Assembly (NCBI GenBank): GCA_905620505.1
Contig: CAJQTN010000027.1
Coordinates: 1-48,347, forward strand
Length of the DNA stretch: 48,347 nucleotides
Direction: 5' to 3'
From: an uncultured Pelagibacteraceae bacterium
Lineage (GTDB): Bacteria; Pseudomonadota; Alphaproteobacteria; Pelagibacterales; Pelagibacteraceae
The position numbers were made by a program, and so were the translations under genes. Under the pieces are notes generated by a model. That model had not been told where the DNA came from. It ran no database searches and saw only the letters and a program-made list of their open reading frames with translations. Of this stretch, positions 8,180 through 14,638 are shown one piece after another. Position 1 is the stretch's first letter. Each line of letters begins with the position of its first letter.

Positions 8180-8204
8180 AGTTCACACTCAGTTCACAAT
8201 TTCA
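8180..8204 (+). repeat. 11-bp-period tandem repeat (operator-like), copy B
   Basis: AGTTCACA occurs at 8180-8187 and again at 8191-8198, exactly 11 bp apart, 24-77 nt upstream of the minus-strand start at 8156. The same architecture with a different half-site (AGTTGCAAT, also 11 bp apart) lies at 11301-11320. One-turn spacing upstream of a start suggests a cooperative regulator site. The longer 23-nt match to 7267-7289 covers 8182-8204. Confidence 0.5.
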
Positions 8205-8209
8205 CCTAA

Positions 8210-8260
8210 ACTTCTGCTTTTTGCAAAAGTGAAGTTGTTGCTATATAAGGATTCTAGTAG
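8210..8260 (+). repeat. 51-nt conserved cassette core with promoter-like elements, copy B
   Basis: This block matches 11330-11380 at 47 of 51 positions. Read on the plus strand it contains TTGCAA (8221-8226), a 17-nt spacer and TATAAG (8244-8249). These resemble -35 and -10 boxes and would start a transcript just before the pseudoknot at 8264. On the minus strand the same DNA lies about 55-100 nt upstream of the secreted-protein start and may also drive that gene. Direction of transcription is not proven by the sequence. Confidence 0.55.
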
Positions 8261-8263
8261 CTA

Positions 8264-8294
8264 GGTTCTGGGCACCGGGTAACAGAACGCCCCT
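8264..8294 (+). repeat. ssrA-type pseudoknot, copy B
   Basis: From 8267 to 8294 the sequence is identical to ssrA 7182-7210 except for one missing G. Stem 1 is GGT (8264-8266) with ACC (8274-8276); stem 2 is GGGC (8270-8273) with GCCC (8289-8292). No reading frame with a Shine-Dalgarno site follows it; the next feature is the truncated PglD-like fragment on the other strand. It may be a small RNA, a leader, or a remnant of integration at ssrA. Confidence 0.7.
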
Positions 8295-8396
8295 GTAAAA
8301 AAATAATCATTACATCTCAATACTTTTTCTACTTCAAATTGAAAAAAATAACTATGTACCAACTATGTGCCTGGACTAAAAAAGCTATTAATAATT

Positions 8397-8528
8397 TTAA
8401 GTAATCTCTTTAATTTTAAATAACTCATCTACAAGACCATAAATCTGATATTTATTTTCTTTTTCTATAATATCTACGCAAGCAATACAGTGTTCACCTG
8501 CTCCGAGTAAAATAATTTTTTTTTTCAT
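8397..8528 (-). pseudogene. Truncated PglD/NeuD-type sugar acetyltransferase N-terminus
   Basis: A 43-codon frame begins MKKKIILLGAGEHCIACVD and continues KYQIYGLVDE before a stop. IILLGAGEH..CVDII..ENKYQIYGLVD is the N-terminal Rossmann-like sugar-nucleotide-binding unit of PglD/NeuD acyltransferases, which normally run to about 210 residues with a left-handed beta-helix C-terminus that is absent here. It is therefore read as a gene remnant. It lies alone in the gap 8295-8665, which has no other supported gene, and hints that polysaccharide genes once extended beyond ssrA. An expressed short protein is possible but unlikely. Confidence 0.6.
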
Positions 8529-8665
8529 TTTTTGTAAAATTTATAAATTTAATTTCCTAAAATCATATTTATGTTTTTTAGCTACAAACTATTGGAGAGG
8601 TATTAGTTGGATATGTAAAGCTATATTTGATCTAGAAAACAATAAAAAATTGGCTGGTTCCATAA

Positions 8666-9973
8666 TTATTTAACACGTTCGTAATCTGAAACTGCACCTG
8701 ATTTAGTTAAAAACCCACTGTTATCTCTACTGGCTTGGGTCCATTTACAACCCGCACCAATACTTGGTATTTTATGTGGAGGTGCTCCTTCTGCAATTTT
8801 TTTATTCATCATTTTTATAGTTTTTAAAATTTCAGGATGATTAAAATTTCCATATTCTTTTAAACACATAACTTTATAGGGGTCGTATGAATTTTTTGAT
8901 GTTGGTGTTAAATAAACGCTATCTGCAGTTTTAGGGCAACCTTTTTCTTCGTGAAGATATGCTGGTCCAGCTTTAAGTCCCCAACCAAGATGTGTAGGTT
9001 TATTTTTGTCGATATAGTGACCGTTACGAATTCCTGGTACACATTCAAAACCTTGTCCTTGTGTGTGATACAATTCATGAATAGTAAGTTTTAATAATCT
9101 TTCTTTTTCAGATGATTTACCACCTATAAAAGCAGACCCAACACCAGGTCCTGCTTCACCTTGGCCAGCACTTCCTTTTATGTCTGCAAAATTAAAATAA
9201 ACTTTTTTAGGATCGTTAAGTCCCTGTAACCAAAAATATGGGACTATGTTGTTGTTTGGGTATTTAGTAATTTCTTTACTTTTTTTTGTTAGACGAATGA
9301 ATGTAATATCAAGCTTGCCATCTTTTCTATAATCAAATTTAAATTTTTTACTTTTTCCATTAGATAAAGGGTGTTTGGCTGTTTCTCTTGCCATGATATC
9401 ATTCAATTCAAGTAAGATACCTTCCATTTTTCCATTAATATCCCACTCAAAGTCCTTGGTTTCAGCAGCTAGCAAATAATTAAAATGAATTTGATAATCA
9501 TCATTTGTATCAGGCTGATCTACAAAGAATCTTCCTGATTTTTTATCCTCAGGTTTTATAAAAGGTTTAGTATAAAGTGCTATTTTGTTAGTTAGTTTTG
9601 TATCACCAGTTCCAGTAGAAAAATTCCAAACAATTTTATCATTTACAGAATACAAAGAACATTCTGCGGTCTTGCTAATTTTATATTTTCTTATTTGTTT
9701 GGTGCATTTTTTAAATAACTTTTCGTGAAATTCATCTGTCATTTCGTCTGCAAATCCTGATTGCCAAACTGAATTATTGCTTCCTCCATCTGTGTAAAAG
9801 TAAAGAATATATTTTTTACCTATATTTTTCTTTTTTTTACTATTTTTTTCATACTGACTATTTATTTGTGTTTGTATATCCGTTGGTACTTCCGATTGTC
9901 CAGCCTGCTTTAGTCCTGCGACAACATTTGTTTGAAGTAATAGTGCTAAAAAAAATGTAATAAATTTCATCAT
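8666..9973 (-). CDS. Secreted protein of unknown function with HExxH motif
   Basis: The 435-residue product begins with a signal peptide (MMKFITFFLALLLQTNVVAG); the second ATG at 9970 is equally possible as start. HELYH at 299-303, followed by TQGQGFEC, is a HExxH metal site. The metzincin third histidine is not visible. Several cysteines (near residues 90, 105, 311 and 345) could form disulfides, which agrees with export. Nothing else is recognised. A zinc-dependent hydrolase outside the cytoplasm is plausible. It shares no obvious similarity with the other HExxH protein at 7317-8156. It lies between that gene and the alginate-lyase-like gene, all on the minus strand but separated by gaps of 100-500 nt, so not obviously one operon. 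Confidence 0.55.
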   Translation of the reverse strand: MMKFITFFLALLLQTNVVAGLKQAGQSEVPTDIQTQINSQYEKNSKKKKNIGKKYILYFYTDGGSNNSVWQSGFADEMTDEFHEKLFKKCTKQIRKYKISKTAECSLYSVNDKIVWNFSTGTGDTKLTNKIALYTKPFIKPEDKKSGRFFVDQPDTNDDYQIHFNYLLAAETKDFEWDINGKMEGILLELNDIMARETAKHPLSNGKSKKFKFDYRKDGKLDITFIRLTKKSKEITKYPNNNIVPYFWLQGLNDPKKVYFNFADIKGSAGQGEAGPGVGSAFIGGKSSEKERLLKLTIHELYHTQGQGFECVPGIRNGHYIDKNKPTHLGWGLKAGPAYLHEEKGCPKTADSVYLTPTSKNSYDPYKVMCLKEYGNFNHPEILKTIKMMNKKIAEGAPPHKIPSIGAGCKWTQASRDNSGFLTKSGAVSDYERVK

Positions 9974-10084
9974 ATATTATTTTTTATATTTTTTGCAATC
10001 TTCAACATGTTTAGCGTTTTCATGTTCCACATTCCTAGCACAAAATAAGTAAATTAAGAAAATTATTTTTTGCATAAAATAAGT

Positions 10085-11272
10085 TTATTTGTTTGCTAAA
10101 GCGTTATAAATACAGCCTACTCCAATGCCCATAACCTCATCACTTTTTAAAGATCTTGCTCTATTCGTCATTTTAGATTTTAAGAATTTTGACGTTCTAT
10201 GATTTGGATATCTATATTGTATTATATGTAACCAAGGTCCATTAAAACTTATGCCGTCTAAATTTTTATTAAATTTTTGTTCACCCTTACTAGCTTGTGA
10301 GTTGTGACCTTTAGTTGCCCAAGGTTCTATTTTAGAATTATCTACAAAAGAATCTTGGAACAGCTCAGCTGCTTTCAGTAAATTTTTCTCATAATTTTTT
10401 GGCAATTGTATATTGGCTGCTTTCGCAATTTCTAAAATCACAAAAGCTTCTCCTAACCCTGTATGATGATACCATAACGCTCTATTTCCACGTGTCGTTC
10501 TATCTCTAATACTTCCATCATCTAGTATCCACTTATCTGCGCCTTTAATTAGTTTCTTAACTAGTCCAAAATAATTTTTATTATCACTATGTCTTAAAGC
10601 TATATTTGGAAAGTACCACCCAGCAGAATTTCCCATATAGAATTTATTGGCAGGTTTGATTTGTTTATAAAAAGGCTTAAACCATTTATTGATAGTTTTG
10701 TGTCTTGGATCTTCAATTTTATAATTAACAAAATTAAGATTATAGATATAGTTTAAACCCATAATTATCTCTAGAGTTACAGTTGCATCCTTTATTGGTG
10801 CTAAGTCTTGACCTTCTGGATCGCTCCATTCACCTTCACAGTCTTTTACAACAGAATTTTTTGGTGTGTTTCTATAGCATTGTTTGGTTTTAGTAAGAGC
10901 TTTATTTTTTGCCCACATATAAAGTTTATCAAAGAGAAATTCTTTTATCTGATCATTTTCTGATACGCTTGCGTAAGTTACAGCATCTGCATATTCTTTA
11001 AAAACATCGCGACTATGAACACCTTCTACTATTTTCCAATTATCCATTCTTGAATTATAACCAAGTATTCTTATTGCTAAATCTTTATTAATAATACCTT
11101 TTCTAGTTTTATAGTTTTCGAAACCACAGAACTTAATCTTATGCTCAGTGGATAGTTTGTTAAATTCATCTTGAACGTTGTCTGGAATAAATGGAGATTT
11201 ACTTAACTGTTTTGCATTTAAAGAAGTGTTTATTAACAAACCCAGAAAAATGATCGCTAAAAGCTTTTTCAT
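10085..11272 (-). CDS. Secreted alginate-lyase-like protein (PL5-type alpha/alpha barrel)
   Basis: The 395-residue product starts with the signal peptide MKKLLAIIFLGLLINTSLNA. Residues 213-222 (MGNSAGWYFP) and 261-285 (RGNRALWYHH, then a helix ending EIAKAAN) resemble the Asn/His/Tyr active-site segments and the RG-RAL-YHN element of poly(beta-D-mannuronate) lyases. That family cleaves alginate by beta-elimination in the periplasm. Sequence likeness is partial, so another uronan or polysaccharide lyase with the same fold is possible. The upstream region carries a repeated cassette (11301-11413) almost identical to that of the gene at 7317-8156, and the first codons of both genes match at DNA level. 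Confidence 0.5.
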   Translation of the reverse strand: MKKLLAIIFLGLLINTSLNAKQLSKSPFIPDNVQDEFNKLSTEHKIKFCGFENYKTRKGIINKDLAIRILGYNSRMDNWKIVEGVHSRDVFKEYADAVTYASVSENDQIKEFLFDKLYMWAKNKALTKTKQCYRNTPKNSVVKDCEGEWSDPEGQDLAPIKDATVTLEIIMGLNYIYNLNFVNYKIEDPRHKTINKWFKPFYKQIKPANKFYMGNSAGWYFPNIALRHSDNKNYFGLVKKLIKGADKWILDDGSIRDRTTRGNRALWYHHTGLGEAFVILEIAKAANIQLPKNYEKNLLKAAELFQDSFVDNSKIEPWATKGHNSQASKGEQKFNKNLDGISFNGPWLHIIQYRYPNHRTSKFLKSKMTNRARSLKSDEVMGIGVGCIYNALANK

Positions 11273-11300
11273 ATTGTCTACACGTTAGCATAAGATTTAG

Positions 11301-11320
11301 AGTTGCAATAGAGTTGCAAT
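11301..11320 (+). repeat. 11-bp-period tandem repeat (operator-like), copy C
   Basis: AGTTGCAAT at 11301-11309 recurs at 11312-11320, exactly 11 bp away, starting 29 nt from the minus-strand start codon at 11272. The position and spacing equal those of AGTTCACA repeats at 8180-8198, while the last bases of the half-site differ. The conserved layout with changed half-site suggests related but distinct binding sites. Confidence 0.5.
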
Positions 11321-11329
11321 TTCGTTGAT

Positions 11330-11380
11330 ACTTCTGTGCTTTGCAAAAGTGATGTTGTTGCTATATAAGGATTCTAGTAG
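11330..11380 (+). repeat. 51-nt conserved cassette core with promoter-like elements, copy C
   Basis: Matches 8210-8260 at 47 of 51 positions. TTGCAA (11341-11346), 17 nt, then TATAAG (11364-11369) form a plus-strand promoter candidate. It would produce a transcript starting about 11377 that contains pseudoknot C and the 16-codon frame at 11431. The reverse strand faces the alginate-lyase-like gene. Confidence 0.55.
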
Positions 11381-11381
11381 A

Positions 11382-11413
11382 CTGGTTAGGGGCACCGGAT
11401 AACAAAAAGCCTC
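11382..11413 (+). repeat. ssrA-type pseudoknot, copy C (diverged, pairing kept)
   Basis: Stem 1 extends to CTGGT (11382-11386) with ACCGG (11394-11398), including one T-G pair. Stem 2 is GGGGC (11389-11393) with GCCTC (11409-11413), where a C-to-T change keeps a G-U pair. The joining loop is A-rich (ATAACAAAAA) compared with ssrA. It directly precedes a strong ribosome-binding site and a tiny reading frame, so here it is positioned as a 5' leader. Confidence 0.65.
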
Positions 11414-11430
11414 ATATGAAAGGAGACTTT

Positions 11431-11481
11431 ATGATATCACTTTTAGTAATTGGTGCAGTACTCTATTTTATTACTAATTAG
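11431..11481 (+). CDS. Tiny hydrophobic peptide (16 aa) with strong ribosome-binding site
   Basis: The frame encodes MISLLVIGAVLYFITN and ends TAG. AAGGAG at 11420-11425 lies 5 nt before ATG, one of the clearest Shine-Dalgarno sites in a window where most genes have none. An in-frame ATG at 11416 would give 21 residues but would place the ribosome-binding site inside the frame. Nearly all residues are hydrophobic, so a single short membrane helix is likely. It sits between pseudoknots C and D. It could be a small membrane protein, a leader peptide or a toxin-like peptide; I do not recognise a family. Confidence 0.5.
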   Translation: MISLLVIGAVLYFITN

Positions 11482-11502
11482 TTAAATAATTTTACCTTGG
11501 AG

Positions 11503-11530
11503 TTGGGGCACCCGGTAACAGAACGCCCCT
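11503..11530 (+). repeat. ssrA-type pseudoknot, copy D
   Basis: GGGGC (11505-11509) can pair with GCCCC (11525-11529), and the intervening bases differ from ssrA by one substitution (CACCCGGTAACAGAAC rather than CACCGGGTAACAGAAC). Stem 1 is poor here (GT with AC plus a mismatch). It lies about 85 nt upstream of the lipoprotein start at 11616 and 21 nt after the stop of the 16-aa frame. Confidence 0.65.
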
Positions 11531-11615
11531 TCTCATTAGGTGTAAATGATAAATTAGTGATCTAGATATCTAACGTTCTTGCAAAATTTTAAAAAAAAAA
11601 ATATACGTTGATTGT

Positions 11616-11930
11616 ATGAAAAATATTTTATTAGTTTTAAGCTTGTTTCTAATCTGCATTTCATGTGCGACCCCGACTGTAGTAAATGTTATAGGTCCTA
11701 ATGATACTGCTCTAAATTGCAAAGAATTAAGTTCAGAAATTGCTAAAGCCAACCAATATGCTGATGAAGCTCAAGCCGCTAACAAAATGGGCAATCCCCA
11801 CAATATAGGTGCCTTGATATTTTTTCTTCCAGCAATGGGAGTTACAATGAACAACGTAGAAAAAGCTACAAAAGCTGCAAACGAAAGAGCTTTGCATTTA
11901 AACAAATTGAAAGAAAAAAAGAACTGCTAA
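11616..11930 (+). CDS. Small lipoprotein of unknown function
   Basis: The 104-residue product has a signal peptide ending in the lipobox LICISC, so Cys17 is the expected lipidation site. The mature part has an Ala/Lys/Glu-rich helix (near residues 42-60), a hydrophobic stretch GALIFFLPAMGVTM (near 64-77), and a final helix that ends KKNC. Two further cysteines (about residues 36 and 104) might form a disulfide. No family is recognised. The hydrophobic stretch could be a membrane hairpin. No good ribosome-binding site precedes ATG 11616. It is the last plus-strand gene of the patch that carries the ssrA-like repeats. Confidence 0.7.
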   Translation: MKNILLVLSLFLICISCATPTVVNVIGPNDTALNCKELSSEIAKANQYADEAQAANKMGNPHNIGALIFFLPAMGVTMNNVEKATKAANERALHLNKLKEKKNC

Positions 11931-11950
11931 GTTGGGTTGCCAGATAATCA

Positions 11951-12763
11951 CTAAAAACTATTTTTTTTTAAAACTATTCTTCTGCCTAAACAGAAAATGT
12001 TTGGAAATAACTTAACTAATATTTTATCTATACGATTAAGAATATTTAGAAAAAAATTATTCATTGGTATGTGAAATGTTTTTGATGTTACTCCCCCAGA
12101 GTTTAAAAAAATTAAACATTCTGTTAATTTTTCATATTCAATTTTGAAATACAAACCTAAATTTTCATTAAAAGCTTTTTTATCGTCAAAAATTAAGTTT
12201 GAAACAGCTATATTTCCGTCCCAAACATCATTTTCATCACTTTTTGGTAATTTATTATCCCAAGGTTGGACAGAAAAATCAAACCCCTCGTGTCTCATTA
12301 AAATTGTAGCCGTCTGTAGTAGAACTGAGCAATATGGTTCAAAAATAATTAACTTTCCATTTTTTTTTAGTATTCTGTTCATTTCTTTAAAAAATTTTAT
12401 TGGATATGGAATGTGATGAACCATATTAGAAGCTATTACATAGTCCATGCTTTCATCTTTAAAATTTGTACTTTGAGCATCTATATTTTTGACATCTAGA
12501 TGTTCGTCAGAACTTAGGTCGGTTGTTTTAAAATTTTTATTTTTAATATAGTCTTTAGAAAAACCAATCCCAGAACCAACTTCAATTCCTATATCATTGT
12601 CATCAATAAAATTATTCATCCAATGGAATCTTTCTTTTAATAAATAATGAAGGTTTTTTGATTTTTTTGAACCATATATATTTAGTGCAACTTTAGTATC
12701 ACCAACAGATCTCATCTTATTTTCATTTTTAGAAAATGTTATTTTTTCCCTTAATTTAATCAT
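11951..12763 (-). CDS. Class I SAM-dependent methyltransferase
   Basis: The 270-residue protein has motif I IGIEVGSGIGFS near residue 60, an acidic strand-2 end (TTDLSSDEHLDV) and the post-motif NMVHHIPYPIKFFKEM near residue 113 with RILKKNGKLIIFEPYC, typical of the Methyltransf_11 group. The substrate is unknown; relatives often modify sugars, lipids or small metabolites. The start overlaps the end of the GT39-type gene by 8 nt, so the two form a translationally coupled pair and may act on the same surface glycan. The C-terminal 60 residues are hydrophobic and basic and may touch the membrane. Confidence 0.8.
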   Translation of the reverse strand: MIKLREKITFSKNENKMRSVGDTKVALNIYGSKKSKNLHYLLKERFHWMNNFIDDNDIGIEVGSGIGFSKDYIKNKNFKTTDLSSDEHLDVKNIDAQSTNFKDESMDYVIASNMVHHIPYPIKFFKEMNRILKKNGKLIIFEPYCSVLLQTATILMRHEGFDFSVQPWDNKLPKSDENDVWDGNIAVSNLIFDDKKAFNENLGLYFKIEYEKLTECLIFLNSGGVTSKTFHIPMNNFFLNILNRIDKILVKLFPNIFCLGRRIVLKKNSF

Positions 12764-14189
12764 TATTTTGTACGAGCTTTAAGTTGATGCTATTAAAACT
12801 ATGCTCCTTTAAAATGGTATAGTTTTTTATTTTTTTGGGTAACGGACAATGTTTAATATTTATATCCATTGGACATATTATCCACTTTGGCATTTTAGGA
12901 GATTGATCAATTTTAGAAAAAAATAAATTTATTTTATTTTTTTCCCCGAGATGTTTGATGTAATTATTGATGGCATCCGTAGAAGCTTGATTATTTTTCA
13001 TTTTTTCTATCTTCAATGAGTAATCTTTAATATTAGATTCATCAATATACTTTATTGCCTTTATGTATTCAGGATTATGTGGCTCTCTTGGATTGTAAAA
13101 TTGCTTAAATGATTGCTCTGTAAAGTGATTACCAAAAGTGATTAAAATTAAAAAAATAATAAAATAATTTCTTTTATTTTTGTTTGAAATATTGAAAATC
13201 AACGAAGAAATTAATAACACTATGAATACAACTAAATAACTAACATACCTTGATAACAGAATTGGTTTAAATAAATACCCAAATATCAAAGGTATAGAGT
13301 ACGATAAAATAATAATAAATAAAATTACCATATGTTTGTCTAATTTTAAAAATAATTTTTTATTCTTTAGAATTAAGATAATCAAAGATAGTAAAAATAT
13401 TATACCCATTAGTCTTGATCCAAAAAATTTCGAAAAATAGAAGTTGGTATAAAAACTTAATGATGTTTGTTTATTAAAGAAATAATTAACTTCTAAATTT
13501 GAATTAAGATTTTCTGAAAAATTTAGGATGTAGGGAACGTAATAAGCCATAGCAACAATTGAAATTATAGATAAAATTAAGTTTAAATAGAAGTAAGTTT
13601 CTTTTTTTTTTATATAAAGTAATAATAGATAGAGAATATAAGAACCAACCACTAATAAAGAAAATAAGTGCAAGGAAATAAATATTAACAAAGTAATTAA
13701 GAAAAAGATAATATTTATTTTTTGTATATTTTTATTTAGCAACTTAAAAAAAAAAATTAATGATAATGATGCAAAAAAAACTAATAATGAATAAACTCTT
13801 AGTTGCTGAGCATAACTTATTAAAAAAATATTAAAGCTTACTAGAAAAGTTGATAATAAAAAAAAATTACCAATTAGAATTTTTGACAGATAGAAGGTTG
13901 TTATAATTGTTAATATGCTAAAAATTGCCGGAAGATATCTTCCTATATTTACATCGTAACCAAACAATTCAAAAAGTAATTTTAATATAAAATTAAAAGT
14001 AGGTGGTGCAATTTCTATATTATTGTGAATATTAAAACTTTCTAAAGTGGTGTGCTCTGGGTTAGCCACCCAAAAACTAATAATTTCGTCATACCATAAG
14101 TCGTCAAAATTAATATTATATATTCTTAAAATTATTCCACTAATTAAAATTAAAGAAAGAAAGAAATTTTGATAATTATTTTTGATCAT
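12756..14189 (-). CDS. GT39/ArnT-type integral-membrane glycosyltransferase
   Basis: The 477-residue protein has about ten membrane helices. The first periplasmic loop contains DDLWYDEIIS near residue 31, the acidic DE motif of PMT_2/GT-C enzymes, followed by HNNIEIAPPTFNFILKL, the conserved proline segment. Members use polyprenyl-phosphate sugars and transfer to lipid A, protein or polysaccharide at the outer face of the inner membrane. A soluble C-terminal part of about 100 residues follows. The gene is coupled with the downstream methyltransferase. Donor and acceptor cannot be seen from the sequence. Confidence 0.8.
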   Translation of the reverse strand: MIKNNYQNFFLSLILISGIILRIYNINFDDLWYDEIISFWVANPEHTTLESFNIHNNIEIAPPTFNFILKLLFELFGYDVNIGRYLPAIFSILTIITTFYLSKILIGNFFLLSTFLVSFNIFLISYAQQLRVYSLLVFFASLSLIFFFKLLNKNIQKINIIFFLITLLIFISLHLFSLLVVGSYILYLLLLYIKKKETYFYLNLILSIISIVAMAYYVPYILNFSENLNSNLEVNYFFNKQTSLSFYTNFYFSKFFGSRLMGIIFLLSLIILILKNKKLFLKLDKHMVILFIIILSYSIPLIFGYLFKPILLSRYVSYLVVFIVLLISSLIFNISNKNKRNYFIIFLILITFGNHFTEQSFKQFYNPREPHNPEYIKAIKYIDESNIKDYSLKIEKMKNNQASTDAINNYIKHLGEKNKINLFFSKIDQSPKMPKWIICPMDINIKHCPLPKKIKNYTILKEHSFNSINLKLVQNND

Positions 14190-14207
14190 TAAGGATTTAT
14201 TTTAAGG

Positions 14208-14579
14208 TTAAGTTGAGTACTTTTTAAGATTTGGTTTAAAATAATTTGGACCTTTCATGACTTTTCCACTTTCGTTATAAATTGGTTTTCCGTTATTTCC
14301 AAGTTTACTCATGTTTGAATTTTGAACTTCGTCAAAACAACTATCTAAATTGATTCCAAAAGCATGTCCCGCACCATAAGTAACATATAAAATATCGGTC
14401 AAAGCATCTGCGACTTCGATAAGATCATTAGCTTCAATTGCAGCTTTTAATTCAGATAGTTCTTCCTTTATTAAGTCGTATCTAAGATTCATAATTTTCT
14501 CACTTGGGAAAGTGGGTTGGGTTTTCACTTCTTGACCAAAAATTTGCATAAATTTTTTTACCTTTTCGAAATTGTTCAT
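14208..14579 (-). CDS. MazG-like nucleotide pyrophosphohydrolase
   Basis: The 123-residue protein is all-alpha with EELSELKAAIE near residue 36 followed by EVADALTDILYV near residue 56. This is the ExxE...ExxD metal-binding layout of the MazG/PRA-PH superfamily. A C-terminal tail with SNMSKLGNNGKPIY and VMKGPNYFKP matches the small single-domain PRA-PH-like proteins widespread in bacteria and phages. The likely reaction is hydrolysis of a (d)NTP or similar compound to the monophosphate and pyrophosphate, perhaps house-cleaning. It is divergent from fumC with a 59-nt gap that must hold both promoters. Confidence 0.75.
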   Translation of the reverse strand: MNNFEKVKKFMQIFGQEVKTQPTFPSEKIMNLRYDLIKEELSELKAAIEANDLIEVADALTDILYVTYGAGHAFGINLDSCFDEVQNSNMSKLGNNGKPIYNESGKVMKGPNYFKPNLKKYST

Positions 14580-14621
14580 TTTTCTCCATTTGTAATTGGT
14601 CTAGTTTTAAATAGAGTGTAT

Positions 14622-14627
14622 TATAAT
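14622..14627 (+). promoter_or_regulatory. Probable -10 box of fumC
   Basis: A perfect TATAAT lies 11 nt before the fumC ATG. The transcription start would be about 5 nt from ATG, giving an almost leaderless mRNA. The only -35-like hexamer (TTGGTC near 14597) is about 20 nt upstream of it, a long spacer, so the call is weak. Confidence 0.35.
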
Positions 14628-14638
14628 AAGAATCACTT

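Noticed and set aside
8264-8294. Pseudoknot copies as preQ1, SAM-II or SAM-V riboswitches
   Set aside because: They are H-type pseudoknots of similar size, but the conserved ligand-binding bases of those classes are not seen, and the sequence match is to the ssrA pseudoknot.
8545-8673. Plus-strand open stretch ending in a protein-like sequence (NYWRGISWICKAIFDLEN and KLAGSIII)
   Set aside because: It has no start codon with a ribosome-binding site, overlaps the end of the secreted-protein gene on the other strand, and similarity to glycosyltransferase C-termini is only an impression.
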